Assembly: GCA_037974665.1 (NCBI GenBank)
Contig: CM075781.1
Span: forward strand, 32,341,235 to 32,405,234
Direction of reading: 5' to 3'
DNA length: 64,000 nucleotides
Source: Ehretia macrophylla
Lineage: Eukaryota > Streptophyta > Magnoliopsida > Boraginales > Ehretiaceae
The translations under genes were made by a program, and so were the position numbers. The notes under the pieces were generated by a model, which was given only the letters and a program-made list of their open reading frames with translations, searched no databases and was not told where the DNA came from. How positions within the stretch are numbered: position 1 is the stretch's first letter; each line of letters begins with the position of its first letter. Shown here one piece after another: positions 38,266 through 49,990 of this stretch.

Positions 38266-39290
38266 AACATGACAAACCTATTTACATGACACGAAACTTC
38301 GTCATGGGGTCCACCCGGGATTTCTGGAATCCTGTCTGTAATGAGTGACCATCTGTCGTTATTGAGATCGATATCATCCCACCATTCTTGACTGTTTTGG
38401 CTAAGATCTCCCCCCTACGGGTCATAGTCAGACCCAAGGTCTGCAGTGGAAAAGCCATCTTCTTGAGCAAAACTCTGGAAGGCGAGAAGATGCTCATGAA
38501 AAGTGGGGCTATCAGGAAAGCAGACGTGCCAAAATTCTGTGGGATTAGAAACATCTAGACCATGGGTTCTAACAGTAGCTCTTTTGACGATAAGGCATTG
38601 TTCCCAAGAAATAAAATATTCCCAAGGCTCTTGTCGGAGGTGGAAATGGTTGATTGGAATGATGGTTGGCGGAATGGCACAATTCCAAACATCTGTGAGG
38701 CGAATGATGAAAACCTGTTGGTGCTAAATAATTTGACCGGTGATGAGTGTTGGAGGATCAAATGACTGGAACACCTGTGAGAATAGCCTGATAAAGCAGG
38801 GATGCGGGAACACACGAACATGTCTCTGAATGAGTTCTGGATCAAAAAGAACTACCATAGGATAATAATTAAGTCAATACCAAAGATACAAGAATTGCAT
38901 ATTTGAAAAGTCATAATTATTGAAATCAAGAACTGTATCCAATGGTTCTTCATGGAGATTATAACGAACAACAATGCGAACATAAAAGACAGAGCTTAAC
39001 AGATCAATAATTCGTCTGAGCTTGATCTCAACGAATTTCTCAAAGAAATCAGTGATCTGACTGCGTGCGAACGCTCGTAGGATTTTGAGTTGAAGCTCCT
39101 CAGGAAGGGCTGCGAGAAATTGTGTCTGTTGATCTAGACTCAAATCATAAAATGTCTGAGACTGGCCATTAGTGGGATGTGGATTTGAGCTGAAACTGCC
39201 TGGAATAAGACTTGGAATAAGGGAAGATGGGAGTGTGTGACCATTTGGATTTACCATGCATACAACTTTCTCAGATAGTGGTGTGTGAGA
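38266..39290 (-). pseudogene. Copy I: region C-terminal to RNase H, unknown function
   Basis: This region continues in frame from RNase H. It is hydrophobic/aromatic-rich in its middle part, with the stretch FYDLSLDQQTQFLAALPEEL, and is acidic near the end (DDIDLNNDRW). The same region recurs in copy II at 45111-46051. An in-frame stop lies after FLYLWY near 38878, and another near 38417. I recognise no domain. Confidence 0.65.
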
Positions 39291-39665
39291 AAGAAAATCA
39301 GCAAGGATATTCTCTTTGTCTGGGATATGTCGCACTGTCCAATTGAACTAGGAAATCCATTCGGTCTATCGAATGAGTTGTGGATCCGGAATATCATCTG
39401 CTTTCTTTTGAGAACACCCTAAAATCCTTTAAAATCTGTTTCAATAATAAAAAGATTCTGAGCAAGATAAAACTTGAATTTTTTGATTCCTTGAATAACT
39501 GCAAGAATTTCTCTTTTGAAAGAAGGATAGTTGCGTTGTGCTTGTGTGAAAGATCCTGATTTGTAACAACAGACTTGTCTGTGTCCATTGTCTTCTTTAA
39601 TGAGAACTGCTGCCCAAAAATCAAGGGAAACATCAGTCTGTAAAATGAGTTATCCTGGACCTGGG
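39291..39665 (-). pseudogene. Copy I: RNase H
   Basis: The minus strand reads QTDVSLDFWAAVLIKEDNG, then KSGSF, REILAVIQGIKKFKFY and IIETDFKGF, which are typical of the caulimovirid RNase H core with its Asp and Glu residues. A stop after KGF and a frameshift break it. The HIPDKENILADFLS motif ends it. Confidence 0.8.
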
Positions 39666-40034
39666 ATCTTGAGAGGATGAAGTGTTCTACAGAGCTCTTT
39701 CAGCTGTTGAACTGCAATTGTGGCTTCTGCAGACCAATTTCCAATATTGGATTTTCGGAGGTACTTGGAAATTTGGCTGGTGTAGTTGCCCAAGGATGGA
39801 ACATGCGATGAGGCATAATTGATCAATCCAAGGAACTGCTAGATCTGAGTAACAGTTTTGAGCTCATCAGGAAAGTCGAGGACTTTGCTTGATATGTGGT
39901 CCTGTAAAAGAATGTGTCCTTATCTTATCTGCAAACCAAGAAAATCAACAGCATTTAGACCAATTTTCATCTTGGATTCAGCAAGAACTAATCCATGCTG
40001 GTAGGTTAGTTCCTGGAATTGTGGAGATGCTGGT
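39666..40034 (-). pseudogene. Copy I: reverse transcriptase, C-terminal part
   Basis: The thumb and connection part of the reverse transcriptase, with stops. It is cut off from the catalytic part by the element at 40042-42866. Six bases (GGTGTT) are repeated on both sides of that element. Confidence 0.7.
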
Positions 40035-40041
40035 GGTGTTA

Positions 40042-42866
40042 TGATAACCCGAACCCGGCATGCATTTAATAGCACTTGACTGCATTTGATTAAATGTTTA
40101 ATTAGTTAAATCAACCAATTTGCACTATTTTAATATTTCTCTTGGAAGCATTTAGTAGTTGTATATTGAATAATTAAAAGATTATTATCTATTTCTAATA
40201 ATTATAGTAATTGAATTTATTCCTTTGTGATTAATTAAGTGTCTTCTTAAATGTTAGTGTTTAATTGTATTTGACTATGTGTTTATATTAACTTTCATTT
40301 GTAGCTTAATCTTAACTTTATAATTCTTAAAATATTCTAGAAATAGTTAAATTAATTATTTTAAATGAATATTGATTACCTTGATTGTTGTGATTATTTT
40401 AATAATCGGTTTTAGTTGTCTTGCATTAAAATTACTCGGTTTTCAATTAAATGAGAAAAGTAACTCCGAGCCGGAGTGATTTTTCAACTATTCAACTATT
40501 CTACTTTTCAAAATTGTAGTTTTCTATTATGCTCATCACTTTATCGGCGATCGTTTATTGATCGTTCGATCGTAGCTTTTCGAAGACGAGAGTTAGAGGA
40601 ATATTTTTCGAATTTAGTGAATAGTATTTTTGGCTTAAATTGAGTTAGTTTTAGTTGATTTTCATTTAATTGCATTGTTTTAACTTGAATTAGATTAAAT
40701 AGCATCAAAATAAGCTAATTTGACCATTTTTAACTTGATTTTGACCAATTCTTTTTGCTTTTGACCATTTTGCCCCTAAGTTTGTCATCTTTTATAAACA
40801 AAAGAAAAGAAAAAAATAAATAAAACAAGGCAAAACATCACCATGGCCGAAACTCAAGGAGAAAGAAAAAAAAAACTTCTTTTGCATTTTTCTTCTACAA
40901 TCTTGCATGGAATTGAACAAGGATCGAAGCTAGGGTTCTTGCAGGTCCTGGTCTTCAATCTATGTGAGGGTTTTCACGTTTTTGTGCATTTTTATATGAA
41001 TTTGATTTTTGAGTCAATTTTTCAGATTTGATATTTATCGCGTTATAATGCATGTTATTGCTTGAAATAGTTTGCTTAGGGTTCGTAGAGCATTGCTTGT
41101 TAGCTATTTAGCAATTTTTACGGTTGAAATTGCGTATTTGAATTAGGGAAGAATATGAATAGTAAAAATGAATAGTAAAACCCTAGATTTTTGAATTTTT
41201 AATCCGTATTACGATTTCTTGATTTGGATAGGTGCCATTAATGCTAGAAAGATAAAATGTGCAATAAAAACGGATCGGCATTTGTTAAAATTGGAAATTA
41301 GACAAAGAAACGTAAAGGGGCCGTTTGACCAAAAGTTGATTGTGCTCGAATTGAGTTGGAGGTTTTGCAATTTGGGGCATGGAAGCACTTTTGGCACTGT
41401 TGTGGCGTTGATTGAGTGACCGGTTAGCATAGCTGTAGTTCAAACGCAGAAGGTGAACTTTCGGACTTCGGTTGGGAAAGTGAGGTTTAGGGACATAGAA
41501 ATGTGCCTTGTAGTGTTTGAGTGAATGTAGTGAAATCAGTTTCCTAATCCTGTAGCTCGTTCGCTCGTAATTGCCTTTAGAAGTTAGAGATTGAATAGTG
41601 ATAGTTGTTGTTTTCCTGTTTGAACTGCCGTTACTTGTTTAATTGGAGTTATCGTGGCTATTAGTGATAGTTATGCTTTAAAAGTTAATTGAAAGTTAGT
41701 GTTAGTTGTAGATGCTTGATATCTTGTTTATCTCTAATCTGTATTGTTGTGCTATCGCTCGTTATCGCCTTGTGTCGTGTCTTGCATTGCATAGTGTCAG
41801 GGCGGTGTGATGGGCCTCTCCGGGTAGCCTCGGGTTGCCGATGTTGGTTGCCCTAGCTCCGTGTCCTATTCCCTTTTCTCGCTTGGGTTGCCTCCCAGGG
41901 AGATTTGGGTCGTAGAATTGATGGATACTTTCGGGGTATTCCAAACTAGTGTTATAAGGTGGTTGCACGCTTATTGTCATCATTGTCAACATCAAGCTCG
42001 AAATTGATGTATCGCTCGTGAAATGGTACATTGCTCGTATGAGTGAACCATAGCCTTCAGAGTGTGGTATAGCTTTGAATGGTTGTGTTAATGCTTTCAG
42101 TAATTGCTTATTGTATTGATTGTTTGTCTTGCTTGCTTATTTATCAGTTATATTGCTTAACTGTCTTGTTGCATTGCACGACTTTCTTTCTCTCCAACTC
42201 AATATTTGTCTCGCCCTCACTGAGTATACGTGTTGTGTATACTCACTCCTCACCACCACATTTCAGGAAATGTCATGTTAGCTGGAAGTTCGTGATTTCG
42301 TGAAAGTTCGTGCCTGAAGAGTTGTCTTGCGTGCCTATGTGGCTTGAGTATCGAAGTTGTAAAGTTATATGCTTTCATATGTTGTATGTATTTATTGTTA
42401 AAAGAAATGTAATTTAAATCTAGCTAGGTAGTTGAGGTGAATTGATAAGCTAGTTTATGTAATCAATTAGCTTAGCTTAACTTCAAAGCATGTTTGTGAT
42501 GTCTAGAGGAAAAGAGTTAGAATGACATGATAGTTTATTTTATGCAGTAGCTTAGTATGGTTTAATTGTCTAGTTTGAATGTACTTGTCAAAAATGAAAA
42601 GAGATAGGTTAGCTTTTAAATTGGAAATGTATGTATACTTGCTGAGTTTAAATTGTTGAAAACTGAGGCTCGGATGGCCTTGAGGAAGTTTTGTATGGTT
42701 GGACACGGTGTTGGTCCATTTATATGCTATTACAGGTTTTGCAATTTGCCTAGAAACAGGGGAGACTTTGTCCGTCTTTCCCTAAAATTTTGCCCGGGTT
42801 TGGATTTGGGTTGTGTTTAGATCGATTGATAGAACTCCCGGTCTCGTGAGGGATCGGGGTGTCACA
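40042..42866 (-). mobile_element. Solo-LTR-like element, 2.8 kb, in copy I
   Basis: The plus strand starts TGATAACCCGAACCCGGCAT and ends CGTGAGGGATCGGGGTGTCACA. On the minus strand the element therefore reads TGTGACACCCC to GGGTTATCA, with TG..CA ends as in LTRs. GGTGTT flanks both sides, with one extra A on the left. No long ORF. It shares both ends and an internal phrase (TCGCTTGGG..GCC.CCCAGGGAGA) with the element at 57618. The size fits the long LTRs of some Ty3/gypsy elements, so a solo LTR is the best reading. Confidence 0.7.
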
Positions 42867-43620
42867 GGTGTTCTTCAGCTGTGTTGCTGAATACCAAAAC
42901 ATCATCAATGTAGACAATACAGTGCTGCGCAAGGGGTAGGTACACATCATCCATTCTGTGTTGGAACTCGGACGGTGCATTCTTGAGACCGAATGACATG
43001 ACAATCCATTCATAATGTCCTTGTGGAACAACAAAAGCAGTTTTGAATCTATCAGCTTCAGTAATACCAATTTGCCAAAATCCGGATTTCATATCAAATT
43101 TGGAGAAGAATTTGGCTCTGGATAGTTTCTGAAGGAGTTGTTCCTTTCTTGGAAGAGGGTATCTGATATCCTGCAATTGATCATTGAGTTGGCGATAATC
43201 TATCACCAATCTTTTCTTTCCTAAGACTTGTTTAGATCTTTTGTTGACATAAAAGGCATGACTTGTCCATGGAGATCTGGATGGTTGGATGAGACCTTGC
43301 TCAAGGAGTGTTTGAATTTCAGCTTGACAAAGCTCTTCATCTTTTGGCATTCCTGGATGAGAAGCGGTTTGGTGTGGCATCTGCCAATTTTCTCTGTAAG
43401 GTAGAGAGACGAAGTGTTTCTCTCTTTCCCAAAACTTGTTTGGAAGATCACCGCAACAAGAAAGGAGGAGCTTTCTCTCTTCAGCAAATTCATCATCTTG
43501 AATGGCTAAAACTTGTGAGGGTAATTCCTGTAAAGATACCCAAGGGGTATACTGATTGTGTAGGAATTGGAAACCATCAGTCTGAAATGAGAATGGAGCA
43601 AGTAAGGTGAGGAAATCCAT
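42867..43620 (-). pseudogene. Copy I: reverse transcriptase, catalytic part
   Basis: An open minus-strand stretch of about 250 codons includes RLVIDYRQLNDQ, FSKFDMKSGFWQI and the catalytic HCIVYIDDVLVFSN (YIDD at 42901-42912). The frame is cut at its C-terminal side by the LTR-like insertion. Family assignment rests on these motifs. Confidence 0.9.
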
Positions 43621-43930
43621 TCCTAAAAGAATGTCTTCACAGCATTAATCATACTGGTAAACGTTGTGTCGAACTGAGACATCTGGGGATAAGTGTATAG
43701 GTATGGTCATGGAATGTGATTCACTTGCAAATCCATTACCAGAAGCAGTGGTAAAGGTTGCTCTGGAGGAAATTCAAAATTCAGGAGGAAGACACTTGGA
43801 TTTCATCATGGAAATACATGAACCTATGTCTACAAGTGCAGTAACAGTGATAGGAACATATCCTGGATGGTTTATAACAAGCTTTATGTATGGCTTATAG
43901 ATCTGTCCTGGGGTAAAGGTAGCTTTGGAA
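43621..43930 (-). pseudogene. Copy I: aspartic protease
   Basis: This lies between the Cys-His box and reverse transcriptase, where other copies have the VDTGSCISMMK motif. Here the active-site triad is altered: the stretch reads as D-I-G rather than D-T-G. The following GMDFLTLL reads through into the reverse transcriptase segment. Stops are present. Confidence 0.55.
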
Positions 43931-44159
43931 GTGGTAAGGATTTCAGTGGTTTTGTATATTTTGGCTATGGAGAAGTTTGGTTCTGAATCAGAGGATTTGG
44001 ATTCTGAGGTGAGATCTGATGATGAGGTTGTATCAAGGTTAAGGACGACTTGATCTGGTTTGGAAGTCCATGTGTATAGCTGGTCATCAAAGTTTTGAGT
44101 TGAAATGAATTGAACAAGCTTTGCTGGTAGCTTCTTGGACTTTTTGAGGTAACAATCTT

Positions 44160-44936
44160 TTGCAAAATGTCATTTTTTTCCACAAAGAAAATATTTAGTG
44201 GAAGAAGAGGGTTTTGATATTTTCTTCACAAATCTGAATTTCTTGAAAGGTTTTCTGAACTTGTGAAACCTTTTATGATGTTTGTGCTTCTTGTATTTGT
44301 GACACGAACATGGAGAGTGACTGTGAGTATGACAGCCAAACTTTTGGAAATCTTTTCTGCAAAAGGTATCCATTGTTTTCTGCTCGTTGCTTTTGAGAAG
44401 TTTGCCAAGTCGTTTGGACTCGCACTGATCTTGAATGAGCTTTCTGGCCATCAGGATGATTTGTCTTTCTTCTTCTGACATCATTCTTGTCCACAACTGT
44501 GAAGTGATCATGTAAAAGCAACAACAAGACGGTCAATGATATCTCTTATTTCAAGAGTAAGATTTCGGAGAGATTCTCCATTAATCCATGCATCCATTTT
44601 CTCAAGATATTTGAGTCTGTCATCATGAGGAATGGCATCAATGTTCCAGAATTGCTTGTGATCTGGAGCATACGGGATGTAAACTTTTCCTTCTATGTTT
44701 TGTTGTCTCTGAGGTTGTTGTTGTGGAACCTGTGGGACTTGTGCTTGTGGCAACTGTTGGTTCCGGTGCTCACCGACTTGGGAAGTTTCTCCCTGGTCAC
44801 TAGTTGTTTTTGAATCATCAGGATTTGTTTGAACTGGGTTATGTGTTCTTGTTCTTGTGGTGTCCGTGTAGAACAGAGTCACAGGAGTTTGTATAAGAAC
44901 TGGTCCTTTGTATGGTGGAATCGTCTGAGATGCCGA
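44160..44936 (-). pseudogene. Copy I: coat protein C-terminal part with Cys-His box
   Basis: The minus strand reads a Gln/Pro-rich linker, then KVYIPYAPDHKQFWNIDAIP. A deletion inside the coat region follows, then a Lys/His-rich tail and a Cys-His box near 44170-44210. The box is damaged: its first Cys is Tyr, and a stop replaces the Gly before His. The gene breaks off at the inversion junction near 44936. Confidence 0.7.
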
Positions 44937-45110
44937 ATCCTTTTATTATTGAAACAAATTTTAAAGGATTTCAGGGTGTTCTCAAAAGAAAGCAGAATGA
45001 TATTTCGGATCCACAACTCATCCGATGGACATAATGGATTTCCCAATTCAATTAGACAATGCGACACATCCCAGGCAAAGATAATATCCTTGCTGATTTT
45101 CTCTCTCGCA
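44937..45110 (+). pseudogene. Copy II: RNase H, C-terminal fragment
   Basis: Starts abruptly at NPFIIETNFKGFQGVLKRKQ and runs to the MRHIPGKDNILADFLSR motif. Two codons have become stops. The missing N-terminal half of the same domain is found 6.6 kb away at the other end of this copy. Confidence 0.8.
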
Positions 45111-46051
45111 CACTACCATCCGAGAAAGCTGTATGCATGGTAAATCCAAATGGTCACACACTCCCATCTTCCCTTGTTCCAGGTCTTATTCCAGGCAGTT
45201 CCAGCTCAAATCCAGATCCCACTGATGGCCAGACATAGACATTTTATGATTTGAGTCTAGATCAACAGGCACAATTTTTTGCAGCCCTTCCTGAGGAGCT
45301 TCAACTCAAAATCCTACGAGCGTTCGCATGCAGCCAGATCACTGATTTCTTTGAGGAATTCGTTGAGATCAAGCTTAGATGAATTATTGATTTGTTAAGC
45401 TCTGTTTTTTATGTTCGCAACGTTGTTCATTATAATCCCCAGCATGAAGAACCATGGGATACAGTTCTTGATTTCAATAATTATGACTTTTTAAAGATGC
45501 AATTCTTGTATCTTTGGTATTGGCCTAATTATTATCTTATGGCAGTTCTTTTTGATCCAGAACTCATTTAGAGAGATGTTTGTGTGTTCCCGCAGTCCCG
45601 CTTTATCAGGCTATTCTCATAGGTGTTCCAGTCATTTGATCCTCCAACACTCATCACCGGTCAAATTATTCAGCACCAACAGGTTTTCATCATTCGCCTC
45701 ACAGATGTTTGGAATCGTGCCATTCTGCCAACCATCATTCCAATCAACCATTTTCACCTCCGACAAGAGCCTTGGGAATATTTTATTTCTTGGGAACAAT
45801 GCCTTACCGTCAAAAGAGATACTGCTAGAGCCCATGGTCTAGATGTTTCTAATCCCACAGAATTTTGGCACGTCCACTTTCCTGATAGCCCCACTTTTCA
45901 TGAGCATCTTTTCGCCTTCCAGAGTTTTTCTCAAGAAGATGGCTTTTCCACTGCAGACCTTGGGTCTGACTACGACCCGTGGGGGAGAAATCTTAGCCAA
46001 AACAGTCAAGAATGGGGGGATGATATCGATCTCAATAATGACAGATGGTGA
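45111..46051 (+). pseudogene. Copy II: region C-terminal to RNase H, unknown function
   Basis: In frame after RNase H, with stops at about 45236 and 45378 and another near 45568. It ends DDIDLNNDRW then TGA at 46049. It aligns with the region in copy I at 38266-39290, and only its extreme end survives before copy III. I recognise no known fold. The preserved length and position suggest that it was part of the viral protein rather than host DNA. Confidence 0.65.
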
Positions 46052-46387
46052 CTCATTGCAGACAGGATTTCAGGAATCTCGGGTGAACCCTATGACGAAG
46101 TTTCGTGTCATGTAAATAGGTTTGTCATGTTGTAATAATAGGATATGACAGGAATCTTTTGTCACTTCAGATTTCCTTTAAGTCATGTCTCGTTTGTCGG
46201 CTTGTAATAAGTAAGATTTCCTTTATTAAAGGAAACCGCTTTAGTCGCGTCAGATTTGTCTTATTGTGAATTATTAGGAATCTCTTTATGTCATGTTAGC
46301 TTTTCCTTATTAAAGGAAGCTGCTTTAGTCATTGTTAGGAATAGTAAAGATTCCGTTTTGTATTATTAGGCTTTGTAATGGTTTGCC

Positions 46388-46396
46388 TATAAATAA
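46388..46396 (+). promoter_or_regulatory. Copy II: TATA box of the viral promoter
   Basis: TATAAATAA in the intergenic region, 132 bases before the primer-binding site. Copy III has lost it by deletion. Confidence 0.7.
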
Positions 46397-46519
46397 TGAA
46401 GAACCCCTGACTAAAGGGGCAAAGTTAGATTTGGGATTAAAACACATCCTCTACTTCTCTCTCTCAAACTGAAGCCTTTAACCAAGTCTTCCGCCTCCTG
46501 CTCATTCCCTTCCCCTTAG

Positions 46520-46532
46520 TGGTATCAGAGCC
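46520..46532 (+). other. Copy II: primer-binding site for tRNA-Met
   Basis: TGGTATCAGAGCC is complementary to the 3' end of initiator tRNA-Met, the minus-strand primer of plant pararetroviruses. It lies just before the movement protein start at 46645. This is strong evidence for a pararetrovirus. Confidence 0.9.
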
Positions 46533-46644
46533 TAGTTAACTGTAGTACTTCCCTATTCTGGTATTGAAGGTTTTAAACAATACTTGTGTGTTGAACACTA
46601 GAGTCTTTGGCAATAGGGCAAGAGCCGTTTCCAGTGTATCCACC

Positions 46645-47760
46645 ATGGCTGATCTTCCCCTGCCAGTACAAGAACTTGTTACTAACAACTCTGAAGTCAC
46701 TTCATTTGATCCTTCCGCATCTCATTATGAGGTAGACATAACCTAAACACCTCAATCTACCAAACCAGGAGAACTCTTCAAACTCTCTCCGTTAAACCTA
46801 TACTCATATTACCAAACTTCCCAACTCACACAAAAGTTCAAATCTCTATTACCTATCAAGCCAGTAGCCCTTACAGCCGTGTAAAAATCCTCTACAGTCT
46901 CTGTACAATTCGTATCCTCTTCCCGCTCAGAAACCTATCTTCCCATACCTTCTGAACCTGATCTCCGTAGATATAGACAGAAAGGTTACAAAGGTTTACA
47001 CCTTGAAGCCATTCGTCTAGCATTACAGCCTAGTTTCCTTGCCAAAAAAAATGTTTCATGTCTAGTCTCTTTACTAGATACTAGGTGGCGTAAGTTTGAT
47101 GATGCACTCATCTGTGCCGTCAAAGCAGGTCTTCACAATGGCCATGTTCTCATCTAGGTTGAACCAAACTTCACCCTTGATCTTTCCCGTTCTACCCTTT
47201 CTCAAACCATACAGGTCCTTATCCAACTTTATGGAGCTGATATGAACCCAAATGAAACTGTTGTTGCACTCCATCATTTCATGACCTATAAAGTCCAAAC
47301 CCATCTCTTTTCCATGGATCACAACTGTAAGCCTCGAGTCCACGTGTTAGGTGATAGTAATATTACCCAACCAAAGATCTACACCAAACATGAACTCACT
47401 TTCCCTCCTCGATGGAAAAATGATTATGAAAGAAGCCATAACTGACCAATCATCCATGATTCACCAAGAATCTCTAGACATCCTCTAGAACCAGGTTGTG
47501 TCTCTATATCATTTCCAACACAATCCTAACCAGCTGATCCATGTGGAAAATGCCAACTTGCTGGTCATCCTTAGTCCTGTCCATACTGTGTCAGAAAACC
47601 ATTTGCTGCCAGATCTAGGTCCTCTAGATATGTCTGTTCTGTTAATTTTCCTAAAGACATCTATTGTACAGGAAAATCCGACAACGCATATGTTGGTAAA
47701 TGGCAAGTAACCAAAACTAAACGACAAGATGTTGGACAAATTGAGTCAGCAGTCAATTGG
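46645..47760 (+). pseudogene. Copy II: movement protein (30K family)
   Basis: Starts MADLPLPVQELVTNN at 46645. The core has VSCLVSLLDTRWRKFDDALI and a following hydrophobic and Asn-rich part (FTLDLSRSTL), as in caulimovirid movement proteins that modify plasmodesmata. Stops occur at 46744, 46881, 47156 and later. A Cys/His-rich patch (CGKCQLAGHP) lies near 47540-47600. The assignment to the 30K family rests on position and these motifs. Confidence 0.7.
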
Positions 47761-49660
47761 AGCAACATGAATGCAAAAGCCCAGAATGCTGCCATTTAAA
47801 AGATATGGTCAGATCTCAAGGAACATCTTGCATGGACAAAACATGCCCATGATCATCTCAGACAAGGTTGTTATGACCAGTATAATGACCTCCACAAGGC
47901 TTTCCACAAGAATCACATATACCACCAGAAACTTCAATCAACTGGAAAAAACTGCAGAAAGCCACTCCAGTTTGGAACCCTTCCGGACAAGTTCGTTCTT
48001 GGAACAACGTCAACATGATCAACATGCTAAAATCTTCTTCCGAGAAGCATTACCTTGATTCTGATGAGTTCAAAAGAAAAAGAGAACGACTCGCTGAAAA
48101 GCTCAAACAGCCAGCTAAGCCAAAGAAGCAGTCCTCTCATCCTTGGAAGCATAATCCAAAGCCTGATCATGCAGTCTAGATACCAAGTGGCAATTGCGGA
48201 AAAGCCTATTGGGTTGATCTCACACCACCTCCTTATTGTCTCTCCAAAGAGAAAATTATCCCAATTGGGTGGGGTGATGAAAACGAGAAAGAAGGTCCCA
48301 GTGAAATTTCTTATGTTATTTCGTCCTTTGACTCTTTTGATCCGTTTGAAAAGGATTCGTCCTCTCAGACGATTCCACCATACAAAGGACTAGTTCTTAT
48401 GCAAACTCCTGTGACTCCGTTCTACATTGACACCACAAGAACACAAACACATAACCCAGTGCAGACTAATCCTGATGATTCAGAAACAACCAGTGACCAG
48501 GGAGAAACTTCCTAAGCTGGTGAGCACCGGAACCAACAACCACCAAAAGCACAAGTCCCACAGGTTCCACAACAGCAACCTTAGAGACAACAAAACATTG
48601 AAGGAAAAGTTTCCATCCCATATGCTCCAGATTACAAGCAATTCTGGAACATTGATGCAATTCCTCCTGACGACAGACTCAAATATCTTGAGAAAATGGA
48701 TGCATGGATTAATGGAGAATCTCTCTGAAATCCTACTCTTGAAATAAGATATATCATTGACCGTCTTGTTGCTGCTTTTACAGGATCACTTCGCAGTTGG
48801 TGGACAAGAATACTGTCAGAAGTATAAAGACAAATCATCCTGATAGATGCAGATCCTATTCAGATATTCCTAAGATGCCTATGAACCATTTTCGTAGGAC
48901 AAACAACCCAAGAGATTGAAAAGGCAGAAAATGAGTTCTTACTCAACAAATGCTGTGATATTGCAAAACTTGGAGATTACTATCTCAGACAGGATGCTCT
49001 GCATTTTATTTTTGGAAAAAATACATAAACCATCAGGAATGCGTTCGTCTTCAACATGCCACAACCACTTTCTGAATTGCTCAAAATAGAGTTCAAACGA
49101 GCCAATATTGCTGATCTAAGACAGGTGAGTCTCGCTCACTTGTACCAGATGGCCAGAAAGCTCATTGAAGATCAGTGCGAGTCCAAATGACTTGGCAAAC
49201 TTCTTAAAAGCAACGAGCAGAAAACAATGGATACCTTTTGCAGAATGGATTTCCAATAGTTTGGCTGTCACACTCACAGTCACTCTCCATGTTCGTGTCA
49301 CAATCATAAGAAGCACAAACATCAGAAAAGGTTTCACAAGTCCAGAAAACCCTTCAAGAAATTCTGATTTGTGAAGAAAAGATCAAAACCCTCTTCTTCC
49401 ACTAAATGTTTTCTTTGTGGAAAGAAAGGACATTTTACAAAAGATAGTTACCTCAAGAAGTCCAAGAAGCTACCAACAAAGCTTGTTCAAGTCATTTCAA
49501 CTCAAAACTTTGATGACCAGCTATACACATGGACTTCTGAACTAGATCAAGCCATCCTTAACCTAGATACAGCCTCATCCTCCGATCTTACCTCAGAATC
49601 CGATTCCTCTGACTCCGAACCAAACCTCTCCATAGCTAAAATACAGCAAACCACTGAATA
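47761..49660 (+). pseudogene. Copy II: coat protein region with Cys-His box
   Basis: The region begins after the movement protein with the NAKAQNAAI stretch. It continues through a Gln/Pro-rich linker and KVSIPYAPDYKQFWNIDAIP, and ends in a Lys/His-rich tail with the zinc-binding motif CFLCGKKGHFTKDS near 49408-49450. In this copy the last Cys of the CCHC box is Ser. The box binds nucleic acid during packaging. Many stops and several frameshifts. Confidence 0.75.
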
Positions 49661-49990
49661 ACCAATCCTCTCCACTTTAAAGCTACTTTTACCCCAGGCC
49701 AGATATACAAACCCTACATAAAACTTCTCATAAATCCTCCAGGATATGTTCCTATCACTGTTACTGCACTTGTAGACACAGGTTCATGTATTTCCATGAT
49801 GAAATCCAAGTGTTTTCCTCCTGAATTTTGGTTTTCCTTTAGAGCAACCTTTACCACTACTTCTGGTAGTGGATTTGCAAGTGAAGCACAGTCCATGACT
49901 ATACCTATATACTTATCCCCAGATGTCTCAGTACGACATAGCTTTTACCAGTATGATCAATGCTGTGAAGACATTCTTTTAGGAATGGAT
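49661..49990 (+). pseudogene. Copy II: aspartic protease
   Basis: The VDTGSCISMMK motif at about 49771 contains the catalytic DTG triad. The frame is open from here into the reverse transcriptase until the plastid-like insert. The enzyme would have cut the viral polyprotein. Confidence 0.8.

Larger units (their letters stand above)
38037..44936 (-). mobile_element. Endogenous pararetrovirus copy I (Caulimoviridae), degraded
   Basis: Reading down the minus strand from 44936 come the C-terminal coat protein region, Cys-His box, aspartic protease, reverse transcriptase, RNase H, the tail region and part of the intergenic region. The movement protein and the rest of the intergenic region are absent. 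A 2.8-kb LTR-like element (40042-42866) splits the reverse transcriptase. Several stops and frameshifts break the frame, so it is not functional. Domain order is that of single-polyprotein genera such as Petuvirus and Florendovirus; I cannot decide the genus. The left end at 38037 adjoins host DNA. The right end meets copy II in opposite orientation. Confidence 0.85.
46052..46644 (+). promoter_or_regulatory. Copy II: pararetrovirus intergenic region
   Basis: A non-coding stretch between the tail region and the movement protein. It holds TATAAATAA at 46388, a pyrimidine-rich leader (CTTCTCTCTCTC) and the primer-binding site at 46520. This arrangement is that of a Caulimoviridae promoter and leader. 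The phrase CTTTATGTCATGTTAG and similar ones recur, as shown by matching sequence in copies I and III. Confidence 0.8.

Noticed and set aside
40843-41419. ORFs inside the LTR-like element at 40042 as coding genes
   Set aside because: They are short, lack known domains and are not shared with the related element at 57618.
44263-44478. Plus-strand ORF antisense to the copy I coat protein
   Set aside because: Shadow of the viral minus-strand coding frame; the same shadow appears in the other copies.
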